Below, one piece after another: positions 28,351 through 39,099 of a stretch of DNA of 64,000 nucleotides (positions are counted from its first letter, which is position 1; every line of letters starts with the position of its first letter). The DNA comes from Rhodospirillaceae bacterium (GTDB taxonomy: Bacteria; Pseudomonadota; Alphaproteobacteria; DSM-16000; Inquilinaceae), in the NCBI GenBank assembly GCA_020638595.1, contig JACKIG010000009.1:1-64000 (forward strand), read 5' to 3'. A program made the translations under genes and the position numbers. Under the pieces are notes generated by a model. It saw only the letters and a list, made by a program, of their open reading frames with translations, made no database searches and had not been told where the DNA came from.

Positions 28351-28726
28351 CTTGGGGATGGCCCTGCCTGGCGTGTCTTGGGATGCGTTGGCGGTACCCT
28401 AGCACGAAGACCGGCGCGCAACGAAAGCGCCGGCGCAGGCAGCGGCCATCGCCGCATCCGACCTCTCGCGCCCTGGACCATCCTTGATGGCCATCGTTGA
28501 TGCCCATCGTTGATGCCCATCGTTGATGAAGGTCAACGCAGGATCGCGCCATCCGTGATTTCCGTGGCGCGCCCGAAGATGCGCATCCGGCCCGAGGGTG
28601 GGCGCGGCCGCGGTTTCGCATCCGCAGTATGGACTTGACGGGCTGGGTCCTGTCCTGCGCAACTTCATTCGTACCCTAATCGTGCCGAGCACCGCCCCTC
28701 CGGACGCCGCCCAAGGATCACCGCAC
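28351..28726. other. Divergent mutS-maeB intergenic region
   Basis: These 376 bases have no supportable gene. They must hold the mutS promoter on the minus strand and the maeB promoter and leader on the plus strand, and they contain the 13-base tandem repeat described separately. AAGGA lies nine bases before the maeB ATG. I could not pick out convincing -35/-10 pairs. Confidence 0.6.
28478..28529 (+). repeat. Four tandem copies of a 13-base unit
   Basis: CCATCGTTGATGC is repeated head to tail at 28491-28503, 28504-28516 and 28517-28529 (last base A), with a diverged first copy at 28478-28490 (CCATCCTTGATGG). The unit contains an imperfect palindrome (ATCgttGAT). It lies ~200 bases upstream of maeB and ~130 bases upstream of mutS, outside coding sequence. 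Confidence 0.85.
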
Positions 28727-30994
<2,268 letters not shown>

Positions 30995-31136
30995 CGGTGA
31001 TGCCCGCCGCCGCCTTGCAACCGGAACAGGGGTGGTCCCGGCGGATGCTACGGCCTCAACACATTGTCTCGATACCTTAACTTTACGCGGCAAGATCGGC
31101 CGGCAACAATTGTTAGTCGTTGACCGGTAGAGCGCC

Positions 31137-31241
31137 ATGACCCAGGCACTGCCCGCCCCCGTACCCACCGCGGCGTGCATCTGGCGGACCGAACGCCTGG
31201 CCGCGACGCAGACCATGGCGGGTGTGAGAGATGCGGGCTAG
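31137..31241 (+). CDS. Possible 34-codon leader ORF overlapping the phoR start
   Basis: ATG at 31137 opens a 34-codon frame (begins MTQALPAPVPTAACIWR) whose TAG at 31239-31241 overlaps the first codons of phoR by 11 bases. Such overlap could couple phoR translation to this frame. I know no homologue, and the ribosome site (GTAGAGC) is poor, so it may be chance. A ten-base palindrome AACAATTGTT lies just upstream at 31105-31114. Confidence 0.25.
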   Translation: MTQALPAPVPTAACIWRTERLAATQTMAGVRDAG

Positions 31242-32703
31242 CCGCTGGATTGCCAGAAGCGCGGGGTTCGCGCTGCCGGGGGCGGTGGCGCTGCTGCTGC
31301 TGGTCGCAGTCGGCTGGATGCCGGCCGGTCCGGCATTGCTGGCCGGCCTGGCGGGCTGGGTGGGGATCGCCGCCTTCATCCGGGCCTATGACCGCGACGG
31401 CGCCCGGCTGGCGGCGCATCTGAAGGCCCTGGCCGATGCCGCGGCCGACCATGCACCGCCGCCGCCGCGGCCCGGCCTGCTGACCGCGCCCGGCGACGAG
31501 GCCCTGCCGCTGATCCGGCGGCTGGACCAGGCCTGGCGCGGTCGCGCCCATGTGGTCGCCCGCGAGCGCGACCGGTTCGCCGCCATCGTCGCCGAACTGC
31601 CCGACCCGCTGATCCTGGTCGACGCCGGCCGCGTCGTGCGCCGCGCCAATCCCGCCGCCGCGCGCCTCTTGGGCGACCGGGTGCTGGACCGCGACCTGGC
31701 CGACAGCCTGCGCCATCCCGATGTGCTGGAGGCGGTGGGCGACGTGCTGGCCGGCGGCGGCCCCCACAAGATCGAGATCACCCAGCCGGTGCCGATCGAG
31801 CGGGTCTTCGAAGTGCGGGTCAAGCGGTTCACCGATGACGGCGGCATGGCCGTGGACCTCGCGGCCGGCGGCATGGCACTGGTCACGCTGCACGACATCA
31901 CCGCCATCAAGCGGTCCGAGCAGATGCGTGCGGATTTCGTCGCCAATGCCAGCCACGAGCTGCGCACGCCCCTGTCCACGCTGATCGGCTTTCTGGAGAC
32001 GCTGCGCGGACCCGCCCGCGACGATGGCGAGGCCCGCGACCGTTTCCTGGCGATCATGGCCGAGCAGGCCGGGCGCATGGCGCGCCTGATCGACGACCTG
32101 CTGTCGCTGTCGCGCATCGAACTGGACGAGCATACGACGCCCACGGGGCGGGTCGACCTTGTCACCGTGCTGGGCAAGGTGATCGACATGCTGGCGCTGC
32201 GTGCACAGGACCGCGGCATGTCCATCGACCTGATGGTGCGCGATCCGCTGCCCTGGATCTCCGGCGACGAGGACCAGCTGACCCAGGTGTTCCAGAACCT
32301 GATCGTCAACGCCATCAAATATGCCCGTGCCGGCACGGCGATCACGGTGACGGCCTGCCTGGCGGAGGCGGAGCTGGGGATCAGCCCGGCCGTGGCGGTC
32401 AGTGTCGCCGATGTCGGCGACGGCATACCGCGGGCTCACCTGCCGCGGCTGACGGAGCGCTTCTACCGCGTCGATCCCGGCCGCAGTCGCGCCCTGGGCG
32501 GCACCGGGCTGGGCCTGGCCATCGTCAAGCACATCCTCAGCCGCCACCGCGGCCGCCTGACGGTCGACAGCCGCGTGGGCCAGGGCAGCACCTTCACCGT
32601 CGTGCTGCCGCTGCCGGCAAAGCCCCCGGCAGGCGTGACGGTGCCGGGAACCCCGGTCAAGGCCATCGCAGCGGAGCCCGAGGGCGAACTGCTGGAGCCG
32701 TGA
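31231..32703 (+). CDS. phoR: Phosphate regulon sensor histidine kinase PhoR
   Basis: Encodes 490 residues. Two N-terminal hydrophobic segments (AGFALPGAVALLLLVAVGW and ALLAGLAGWVGIAAFI) anchor it, with no sizeable periplasmic loop. A PAS domain (around 110-225, AAIVAELPDPLILVDAGRVV) and the kinase core follow: the phosphoacceptor His242 in NASHELRTPLSTLIGF, the N box NLIVNAIKYA, GDGIPRAHL and GGTGLGLAIVKHIL. In E. coli the PAS region receives the signal from PstB/PhoU. It heads the pho locus, whose response regulator phoB is at the far end. Confidence 0.93.
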   Translation: MRASRWIARSAGFALPGAVALLLLVAVGWMPAGPALLAGLAGWVGIAAFIRAYDRDGARLAAHLKALADAAADHAPPPPRPGLLTAPGDEALPLIRRLDQAWRGRAHVVARERDRFAAIVAELPDPLILVDAGRVVRRANPAAARLLGDRVLDRDLADSLRHPDVLEAVGDVLAGGGPHKIEITQPVPIERVFEVRVKRFTDDGGMAVDLAAGGMALVTLHDITAIKRSEQMRADFVANASHELRTPLSTLIGFLETLRGPARDDGEARDRFLAIMAEQAGRMARLIDDLLSLSRIELDEHTTPTGRVDLVTVLGKVIDMLALRAQDRGMSIDLMVRDPLPWISGDEDQLTQVFQNLIVNAIKYARAGTAITVTACLAEAELGISPAVAVSVADVGDGIPRAHLPRLTERFYRVDPGRSRALGGTGLGLAIVKHILSRHRGRLTVDSRVGQGSTFTVVLPLPAKPPAGVTVPGTPVKAIAAEPEGELLEP

Positions 32704-32748
32704 GGCTGCCATTGCGAGGGCCGAAACGCGGGCCATCGGTGGCAGGCG

Positions 32749-32766
32749 GTGTCATCAAACCTTCAT
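32749..32766 (+). promoter_or_regulatory. PhoB box upstream of pstS
   Basis: GTGTCAT-CAAA-CCTTCAT follows the 7-4-7 layout of the Pho box (CTGTCAT-A/T4-CTGTCAT) and matches it at about 14 of 18 positions. A plausible -10, TGCAAT (32777-32782), starts 11 bases after the box, the spacing seen at PhoB-dependent promoters where the box replaces the -35. It sits ~150 bases upstream of pstS. Confidence 0.75.
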
Positions 32767-32805
32767 CTCGCTGCAATGCAATCATCACCGATGGAAAGTA
32801 GGTTG

Positions 32806-32822
32806 GGCTCGTCAAACGAGCC
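32806..32822 (+). other. Short perfect hairpin in the pstS leader
   Basis: GGCTCG-TCAAA-CGAGCC is a perfect six-base stem with a five-base loop, downstream of the presumed pstS transcription start. No T-run follows, so it is not an intrinsic terminator; it may stabilise the leader. Confidence 0.4.
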
Positions 32823-32918
32823 GCTGCATCCGGCGCGGCCGTGACGGGCGAGTGTCTCGCCATCGCACCAGTCTAACCATCGAACCCTACCCAGGCATCT
32901 CAAGAGAGGAACGGGGCC

Positions 32919-33962
32919 ATGCACGTGTTCCATCAATACGGCACATGCAAGAAACTCATGCTTGCCACTGTAGCGACCGTGGCGATGGTCGGCGCGGCGG
33001 AAGCCCGCGACCGCATTCTGATGGCAGGCTCGTCCACCGTGGCGCCGTTTGCCCAGATCGTCATCGAGCGCTTCAACAACACCACCAACCACGAGGCCGA
33101 GTACAACACGACCGGCACCGGCGGCGGCTTCCGCATCTTCTGCGGCGGTGTGGGCGACGATTTCACGGATTTCTCCGGTGCGTCGCGCGCCATCAAGGAC
33201 TCCGAGGTGGAGCTGTGCGCCGCCAACGGCGTCACCGACATCTATGAGATCCAGATCGGCTATGACGGCATCGTGGTTGCCGACTCGGTCGACGGTCCGG
33301 CGATGACGATCACCCGTCCGCAGCTGTTCCAGGCCCTGGCCGCCGAGGTCGAGGTGGACGGCGAGATCGTGGCCAACCCCTATACGATGTGGTCGGAAAT
33401 CGACTCGAGCCTGCCGGCCGAGCCGATCGAGGTTCTGGGTCCGCCCCCGACCTCCGGCACGCGCGACGCCTTCGTCGAGCTGGTCATGGAAGCCGGCTGC
33501 GAGGAATTCCCCGCGATCGCCGCGCTGGAAGAGAGCGACGAGGACCGCTTCAAGGCCGTCTGCGCCACCATGCGCGAGGATGGCCGCTTCGTCGAAGCGG
33601 GTGAGGACGACAACCTGATCGTCCAGCGCCTGGAAGCCAACCCGGCCGCCTTCGGCATCTTCGGCTATTCCTTCCTCGACCAGAACCTGGACCGCATCCG
33701 GGGCAGCATCGTCGACGGGATCGAGCCGACCTTTGAGAACATCGCCAGCGGCGACTATCCGGTGTCGCGCTCGCTGTTCGTCTACCTGAAGACGCAGCAC
33801 ATCGGCGACGTCGTGCCGGCGGACACGCTGCACCAGTTCGTCGAGGAGCTGACCGCCGAGGGCACCCTGGGCGACGAAGGCTACCTGGTGGATGCCGGCC
33901 TGATCCCGATGCCGGAGGAAGACCGGGCGGCGATGCGCGAAGGCGCGCTGGCCAACTTCTGA
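32919..33962 (+). CDS. pstS: Periplasmic phosphate-binding protein PstS
   Basis: Encodes 347 residues. The signal peptide is hydrophobic over LMLATVATVAMVGAAEA with predicted cleavage near residue 29. Phosphate-binding motifs are visible: AGSSTVAPFA near the mature N-terminus, the TGTGGGFRIF loop, and TSGTRDAFVEL, which in PstS proteins contacts phosphate. It delivers phosphate to PstCA. AGAGGA precedes ATG 32919; later ATGs, for example at residue 14, could serve as the start. It is preceded by a PhoB box and followed by an intrinsic terminator before pstC. Confidence 0.94.
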   Translation: MHVFHQYGTCKKLMLATVATVAMVGAAEARDRILMAGSSTVAPFAQIVIERFNNTTNHEAEYNTTGTGGGFRIFCGGVGDDFTDFSGASRAIKDSEVELCAANGVTDIYEIQIGYDGIVVADSVDGPAMTITRPQLFQALAAEVEVDGEIVANPYTMWSEIDSSLPAEPIEVLGPPPTSGTRDAFVELVMEAGCEEFPAIAALEESDEDRFKAVCATMREDGRFVEAGEDDNLIVQRLEANPAAFGIFGYSFLDQNLDRIRGSIVDGIEPTFENIASGDYPVSRSLFVYLKTQHIGDVVPADTLHQFVEELTAEGTLGDEGYLVDAGLIPMPEEDRAAMREGALANF

Positions 33963-33973
33963 TAGTCATGGCA

Positions 33974-34010
33974 AAACGGCGCCGGTCGCGAGACCGGCGC
34001 CGTCGTTTTG
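33974..34010 (+). terminator. Intrinsic terminator between pstS and pstC
   Basis: A ten-base perfect stem GGCGCCGGTC/GACCGGCGCC with a GCGA tetraloop (33979-34002) is flanked by AAAAC on the left and GTCGTTTT on the right, so the A and T runs can also pair. Partial termination here would raise pstS messenger over the permease genes, a common arrangement for binding-protein transport operons. The symmetric arms could also stop transcription from the other strand. Confidence 0.8.
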
Positions 34011-34068
34011 GGGTGGCCCGGCACTCGCCGCCGCACCCTCTCTTTCCGGCACGATGGGGCCGTCTCCC

Positions 34069-35448
34069 ATGTCCGCTGGTGTGCTGCTGGCCCTGGTCCT
34101 GCTGATCGCCTTATCGGGGTATTTCGTCGGTCGTGCCCGTTCGTTGAAGGTCGCCGGCGGGGCGATTGCCGACCTGCATTCCCTGCCCAGCTATTACGGC
34201 CTCTATATTGCGCTGTGGGTCGGCGTGCCTTGCGTCTTCCTGGTGCTGATCTGGCTGTTCCTGGAGCCGATCATCGTCGAAGCGCTGGTGCTGACGAACA
34301 TCCCCGGCTACGACGCCATGACCGGGGCGGAACGGCAGCTGTCGCTGGCCACCATCCGCAACCTCGCCGCCGGCATCGGGCGCAGCGACACCGTCGCGCC
34401 GGACATGCTGGTGGCCGCCGAGCGTTATACCGGCCTGCTGTCGGCCAGCGCGTGGATGCTGTTCGCGGCGGGCATGGCCCTGGCGGCCGGCACGCTGGCC
34501 GTCACCTACCGCCACATCGCGCCGCGCATGCGCGCGCGCAACCGTGTGGAGCGGATCATCCGCTTCCTCCTGGTCCTGTGTTCCATCATCGCGATCCTGA
34601 CGACGGTGGGCATCGTCCTGTCGCTGCTGTTCGAAAGCCTGCGCTTCTTCGCCCGCGTCCCGCCGACGGAATTCCTGTTCGGGCTGCAATGGAGCCCGCA
34701 GACGGCCCTGCGCGCCGACCAGGCCGGGTCGTCCGGCGCCTTCGGCATGATCCCGCTGTTCGCCGGCACGATGCTGATCGGTGCCATCGCCATGCTGGTG
34801 GCGGTGCCGATCGGCCTGACGGCCGCGATCTACCTGTCGGACTATGCGCCGCCGGCGGTGCGGGCCACCGTCAAGCCGATCATGGAGATCCTGGCCGGCA
34901 TTCCGACCGTGGTGTACGGCTTCTTCGCCATCCTGACCGTGGCCCCGGTGGTGCGCGACCTGGGCCTGCTGCTGGGCGTGGATGCGTCCGCCAACAGCGC
35001 GCTGGCCGCCGGCGTGGTCATGGGCATCATGATCGTGCCCTTCGTCTCGTCGCTGTCGGATGACGTCATCAACGCCGTCCCGCAGGCCATGCGCGAAGGC
35101 TCATACGGGCTGGGCGCCACCAAGTCGGAAACGATCCGCCTGGTCATCCTGCCGGCAGCACTGCCCGGTATCGTCGGTGCCGTACTGCTGGCCGTCAGCC
35201 GCGCCATCGGCGAGACCATGATCGTCGTCATGGCCGCCGGGCTGGGCGCCAACCTGACGGTCAACCCCTTCCAGGCGGTGACCACCGTCACGGTGCAGAT
35301 CGCCACCCTGCTGGTCGGCGACCAGGAATTCGACAGCCCCAAGACGCTGTCGGTCTTCGCCCTCGGCCTGGTGCTGTTCACCGTCACCCTGTGTCTGAAC
35401 ATCGTTGCCCTTCGCGTCGTTCGCAAATATCGAGAGAAATATGAGTGA
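34069..35448 (+). CDS. pstC: Phosphate ABC transporter permease PstC
   Basis: About 459 residues from ATG 34069; an ATG five codons earlier is also in frame. Three hydrophobic segments and a long N-terminal extension, as in alphaproteobacterial PstC, precede the core six-helix permease domain. The EAA-type cytoplasmic loop is VPQAMREGSYGLGATKSET. The extension contains IRNLAAGIGRS and a polar loop (residues ~85-125) that may face the periplasm. It forms the inner-membrane channel with PstA. Its stop overlaps the pstA ATG by eight bases (ATGAGTGA). Confidence 0.93.
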   Translation: MSAGVLLALVLLIALSGYFVGRARSLKVAGGAIADLHSLPSYYGLYIALWVGVPCVFLVLIWLFLEPIIVEALVLTNIPGYDAMTGAERQLSLATIRNLAAGIGRSDTVAPDMLVAAERYTGLLSASAWMLFAAGMALAAGTLAVTYRHIAPRMRARNRVERIIRFLLVLCSIIAILTTVGIVLSLLFESLRFFARVPPTEFLFGLQWSPQTALRADQAGSSGAFGMIPLFAGTMLIGAIAMLVAVPIGLTAAIYLSDYAPPAVRATVKPIMEILAGIPTVVYGFFAILTVAPVVRDLGLLLGVDASANSALAAGVVMGIMIVPFVSSLSDDVINAVPQAMREGSYGLGATKSETIRLVILPAALPGIVGAVLLAVSRAIGETMIVVMAAGLGANLTVNPFQAVTTVTVQIATLLVGDQEFDSPKTLSVFALGLVLFTVTLCLNIVALRVVRKYREKYE

Positions 35449-36778
35449 CATTGCCGAGACCGCACCGATGGGCATCGTCGAGGGTACCGAGAACCTCCGC
35501 GCCGTTCACCAGACGCGCGAAGCCGTGGCGCGACGCCAGCGCCGCTATCGTTCCGAGGCCCGCTTCAAGTACTACGGCATAGCCGGCATCGCCGTGGCCA
35601 TCGCCATGCTGCTGGTCCTGCTGGTCAGCATCGGCCGGGAGAGCCTGCCGGCGTTCACCCAGACCTTCGTGACGCTGGACATCTACGTCGACCCCGCCGC
35701 CGTCGATCCCAACGAAACGGGGGATCCGGAAACGATCGGGCGGGCGGATTTCGCGGCGCTGGCCAACCAGACGCTCTACGGCATGTTCCCCGATGTCACC
35801 GAACGTCGGGCGAGGCGTGACCTGCGTGCGCTCTTGAGCCCCGGGGTGGCGTTCGGGCTCAGGGACCGGGTCATGCAGGACCCGTCGCTGGTCGGCCAGA
35901 CGATCACCTTGACGGTGGAGATGTCGGACGATTTCGACCAGCTGGCCAAGGGCCTGATGGACCGCACTCTGCCGGAAGCCCAGCGCCGCCTGGATGACCG
36001 GCAGCTTGCCTGGTACGACCAGTTGGTGGACGAGGGACTGGTCGAGAAGCAGTTCAACTTACGCCTCTTCACCGGGGCCAACAGCCGCTATCCGGAGCTG
36101 GCCGGGATCTGGGCCGCACTGGTCGGTTCTCTCTTAACCATGGCGGTGACGCTGGGTTTGTCCTTCCCGATCGGGGTCGCGGCGGCCGTGTATCTGGAAG
36201 AATTCGCGCCGAAGAACTGGTTCAGCGACTTCATCGAAGTCAACATCAACAACCTGGCCGCGGTGCCGTCCATCGTCTTCGGCTGCTGGGGCTGGCGGTG
36301 TTCATCCAGTTCTTCGGCCTGCCCAATTCGTCGCCGCTGGTCGGCGGCATGGTGATCGCGCTGATGACCCTGCCGACGATCATCATCGCCTCGCGCGCCG
36401 CGCTGAAGGCGGTGCCGCCGTCGATCCGCGAAGCCGCCCTGGGTGTCGGCGCCTCGCGGATCCAGGTGGTCTCGCACCACGTGTTGCCGCTGGCGATGCC
36501 GGGGATCCTGACGGGCACCATCATCGGCATGGCGCAGGCGCTGGGCGAAACGGCGCCGCTGCTGATGGTCGGCATGGTGATCTTCATCACCTCCGTCCCC
36601 GGCGGCTTCACCGACCCGTCGACCGTCCTGCCGGTGCAGATCTACAGCTGGGCCGGCAATCCGGAGCGCGGGTTCGTGGCCCTGACCTCCGCCTCCATCA
36701 TGATCCTTCTCGCCTTCCTGATCGTCATGAACGCCTTGGCGATCTATCTCCTGCAAGAAATTCGAACGCCGGTGGTGA
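35441..36778 (+). CDS. pstA: Phosphate ABC transporter permease PstA (frame disrupted)
   Basis: Begins MSDIAETAPMGIVEGTENLR and has one N-terminal helix (IAGIAVAIAMLLVLLVSIG), a large polar domain (residues ~75-215) typical of alphaproteobacterial PstA, then the permease domain. At 36282 the sequence GGCTGCTGG should read GGCCTGCTGG to continue VFGLLGLAVFIQFFGLP. After that the frame is good through the EAA loop AALGVGASRIQVVSHHVLPL. Near 36752 another two-base loss hides the expected end KKFERRW and TGA at 36776-36778. The net length is a multiple of three (445 residues). Confidence 0.87.
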
Positions 36779-36793
36779 CAACAGAGTGCACAG

Positions 36794-37581
36794 ATGGCAG
36801 GAGCCGATCCCGTCCTCGGCGGACCCGCGCGCGAAGATGACGGCGGAAGGCGTCGAAGTCTTCTATGGCGAAACGGGCGTTGCACGGCGTGACGTGCGAG
36901 ATCATCGAGAACGAGGTGCTGGCGCTGATCGGCCCGTCGGGCTGCGGCAAGTCGACCTTTCTCAGGTGCCTCAACCGGATGAACGACACCATCGACATCT
37001 GCCGGGTCGAGGGTCGGATCACGCTGGACGGGCAGGACATCCACCACCGCGACCTGGACGTGGTGCAGCTGCGCGCCCGGGTGGGGATGGTGTTCCAGAA
37101 ACCGAACCCGTTCCCGAAGTCGATCTACGACAACATCGCCTATGGGCCGCGCATCCATGGCTTGTGTTCCGGCACCGACGAGATGGACAGCGTCGTCCAC
37201 CGCAGCCTGGAACGCGCGGGCCTGTGGACCGAGGTCAAGGATCGCCTGAAGGAACCTGGAACGGGCCTGTCCGGCGGCCAGCAGCAGCGGCTGTGCATCG
37301 CCCGCGCCATTGCCGTCAGCCCGGAAGTGATCCTGATGGACGAGCCGTGTTCGGCGCTCGATCCCATCGCGACGGCGCATATCGAGGAACTGATCGACGA
37401 GCTGCGTGAGAATTTCACCATCGTCATCGTCACGCACAACATGCAGCAGGCCGCGCGCGTCAGCCAGAAGACGGCCTTCTTCCACCTGGGCAACCTGGTG
37501 GAGCACAATCTGACCGGCGAGCTGTTCACCAACCCGAAGGACGAACGGACGCAGGGCTACATTACCGGCCGGTACGGCTGA
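36794..37581 (+). CDS. pstB: Phosphate ABC transporter ATPase PstB (5' frame disruptions)
   Basis: From ~36870 onward the ATPase is complete: Walker A GPSGCGKSTFLRCLNRMND, Q loop VGMVFQKPNPFPKSIYDN, signature LSGGQQQRLCIARAIA, Walker B VILMDEPCSALDP and the switch His in VIVTHNMQQA. The N-terminus is split over three frames: MAGADPVLGGPARED from ATG 36794, then KMTAEGVEVFYG, then KRALHGVTCEI. Lost A residues at GAAGATG (~36836) and GCGAAACGG (~36870) explain this. If the disruptions were real, an internal start would remove the first beta strands. It energises PstCA and relays phosphate status with PhoU to PhoR. Confidence 0.9.
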
Positions 37582-37625
37582 CCGGTGGACGGCCCGGGAC
37601 GGGCGCAGACAGGAAAGCATCGCCG

Positions 37626-38347
37626 ATGGTGCACGACCATATCGTCAAGTCGTTCGACCAGGAACTGGACCGCCTGAAGCGGTCCATCGTCCAGATGGGC
37701 GGGCTGGCGGAAAGCCAGCTGGACAGCGCCATGCAGTGCATTGCCCGGCGCGACATCGATCTGGCGGCCAGGGTGCTGCAGACGGATGAACGCATCGACC
37801 ATTTCGAGGCGGAGGTCGATGCCGGGGCGGTGCGGCTGCTGGCCCTGCGCCAGCCGATGGCCAGCGACCTGCGCGAGGTCGTCGCCGCCCTGAAGATCGC
37901 CGCCGACCTGGAGCGGATCGGCGACTATGCCGCCAACCTGGCCAAGCGGGCCGTGGCCCTGGCGCAGGTTCCCGCCGTGCGCCCGGTGAACGCCATTCCG
38001 CGCATGGGCCGCCTGGCGCAGGAGCTGATCAAGGAAGTGCTGGACGCCTACAGCGACCGCAACCTGGAGCGGGCGTTGGCCGCCTGGCGCCGGACGAGGA
38101 ACTGGACGACCTGTACAACAGCCTGTTCCGCGAGACCCTGACCTACATGATGGAAGATCCGCGCAATATCACCCCGTGCACGCATCTTCTGTTCATGGCC
38201 AAGAATATCGAACGGGTCGGCGATCACGCGACCAACATCGCCGAGACGATCCACTTCCTGGTGACGGGCCAGACCATCACGCGCAACCGTCCCAAGGGGG
38301 ACACCTCCAGTTTCGCCGTGGTGTCGCCCGAAGGCACGGAGGCCTGA
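37626..38347 (+). CDS. phoU: Phosphate signalling protein PhoU (single frameshift)
   Basis: Two PhoU three-helix repeats: the first has MGGLAESQLDSAMQCIARRD and LREVVAALKIAADLERIGDYAANLAK; the second has FMAKNIERVGDHATNIAETI. Each carries the E/D-x-x-x-D metal-binding pattern. At 38086-38087 TGGCGC should be TGGGCGC, which restores AWAPDEELDDLYNSLFRETL and joins the repeats into 240 residues. PhoU is the negative regulator linking PstB to PhoR. The stop lies six bases before phoB. Confidence 0.9.
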
Positions 38348-38353
38348 TCGACG

Positions 38354-39058
38354 ATGCGGGCCGGATTGCAGCCCCTGATCCTGATCGTCGAGGACGAGAC
38401 CGATCTGGTCACTCTGCTGACCTACAACCTGGAAAAAGAGGGCTTCCGGACGGTCGCCGCCTATGACGGCGACGAAGCCGTGCTGATCGCGACCGAGCGC
38501 CGGCCCGACCTGGTGCTGCTGGACTGGATGCTGCCCCACCGGTCGGGCCTGGATGTGTGCCGGCAGCTGCGCCGGGGGCCGAAGACCCGCGACATCCCGA
38601 TCATCATGCTGACCGCCCGCGGGGAGGAAACCGACCGCGTGCGCGGGCTCGACAGCGGTGCCGACGACTATGTCGTCAAGCCGTTCTCAACGACGGAGCT
38701 GCTGGCCCGCGTCCGCGCGGTCATGCGCCGGGCGGCGCCCAGCATGGCCGACGAGGTGCTGCGCTGCGGTGACGTGGTGATGGACCTGGCCAGCCACCGT
38801 GTCCGCCGCGACGGCCGCGATATCCACCTGGGGCCGACGGAATTCCGGCTGCTGCGGCATTTCATGCAGCACCCGGGGCGCGTGTTCTCGCGCGAGCAGC
38901 TGCTGGACGTCGTCTGGGGACACGATGTGTATGTCGAGCCGCGAACGGTCGACGTGCACATTCGCCGCCTGCGCAAGGCGCTGAACGAAACCGACGAGAC
39001 GGATCTGATCCGCACCGTCCGTTCGGCCGGATACGCGCTGGATTCCCAGGCGGCCTGA
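38354..39058 (+). CDS. phoB: Phosphate regulon response regulator PhoB
   Basis: Encodes 234 residues. The receiver domain (8-125) has acidic pocket VEDE, phosphoacceptor Asp57 in VLLDWMLP, Thr in IIMLTARG and Lys in DDYVVKPFS. The C-terminal OmpR-type winged helix (135-232) ends RTVDVHIRRLRKALNE...RTVRSAGYAL. Once phosphorylated by PhoR it should bind the box at 32749. It is the last gene of the locus, convergent with leuB. Confidence 0.96.
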   Translation: MRAGLQPLILIVEDETDLVTLLTYNLEKEGFRTVAAYDGDEAVLIATERRPDLVLLDWMLPHRSGLDVCRQLRRGPKTRDIPIIMLTARGEETDRVRGLDSGADDYVVKPFSTTELLARVRAVMRRAAPSMADEVLRCGDVVMDLASHRVRRDGRDIHLGPTEFRLLRHFMQHPGRVFSREQLLDVVWGHDVYVEPRTVDVHIRRLRKALNETDETDLIRTVRSAGYALDSQAA

Positions 39059-39085
39059 CCGGCCGCCCCCCGCGGAGGCGGCCGG
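39059..39085. terminator. GC-rich hairpin between convergent phoB and leuB
   Basis: CCGGCCGCC (39059-39067) and GGCGGCCGG (39077-39085) form a perfect nine-base stem directly after the phoB stop; a second stem CGCCGCC/GGCGGCG (39091-39109) overlaps the leuB stop. No T-run is present on either side, so it may pause polymerase or protect ends rather than terminate by itself. Confidence 0.45.
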
Positions 39086-39099
39086 GCGCGCGCCGCCCG

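Noticed and set aside
25768..28500. A 910-codon open frame antisense to mutS
   Set aside because: Composition is the complement of mutS codons (Gln/Arg/Gly-rich without motifs); mutS itself is complete.
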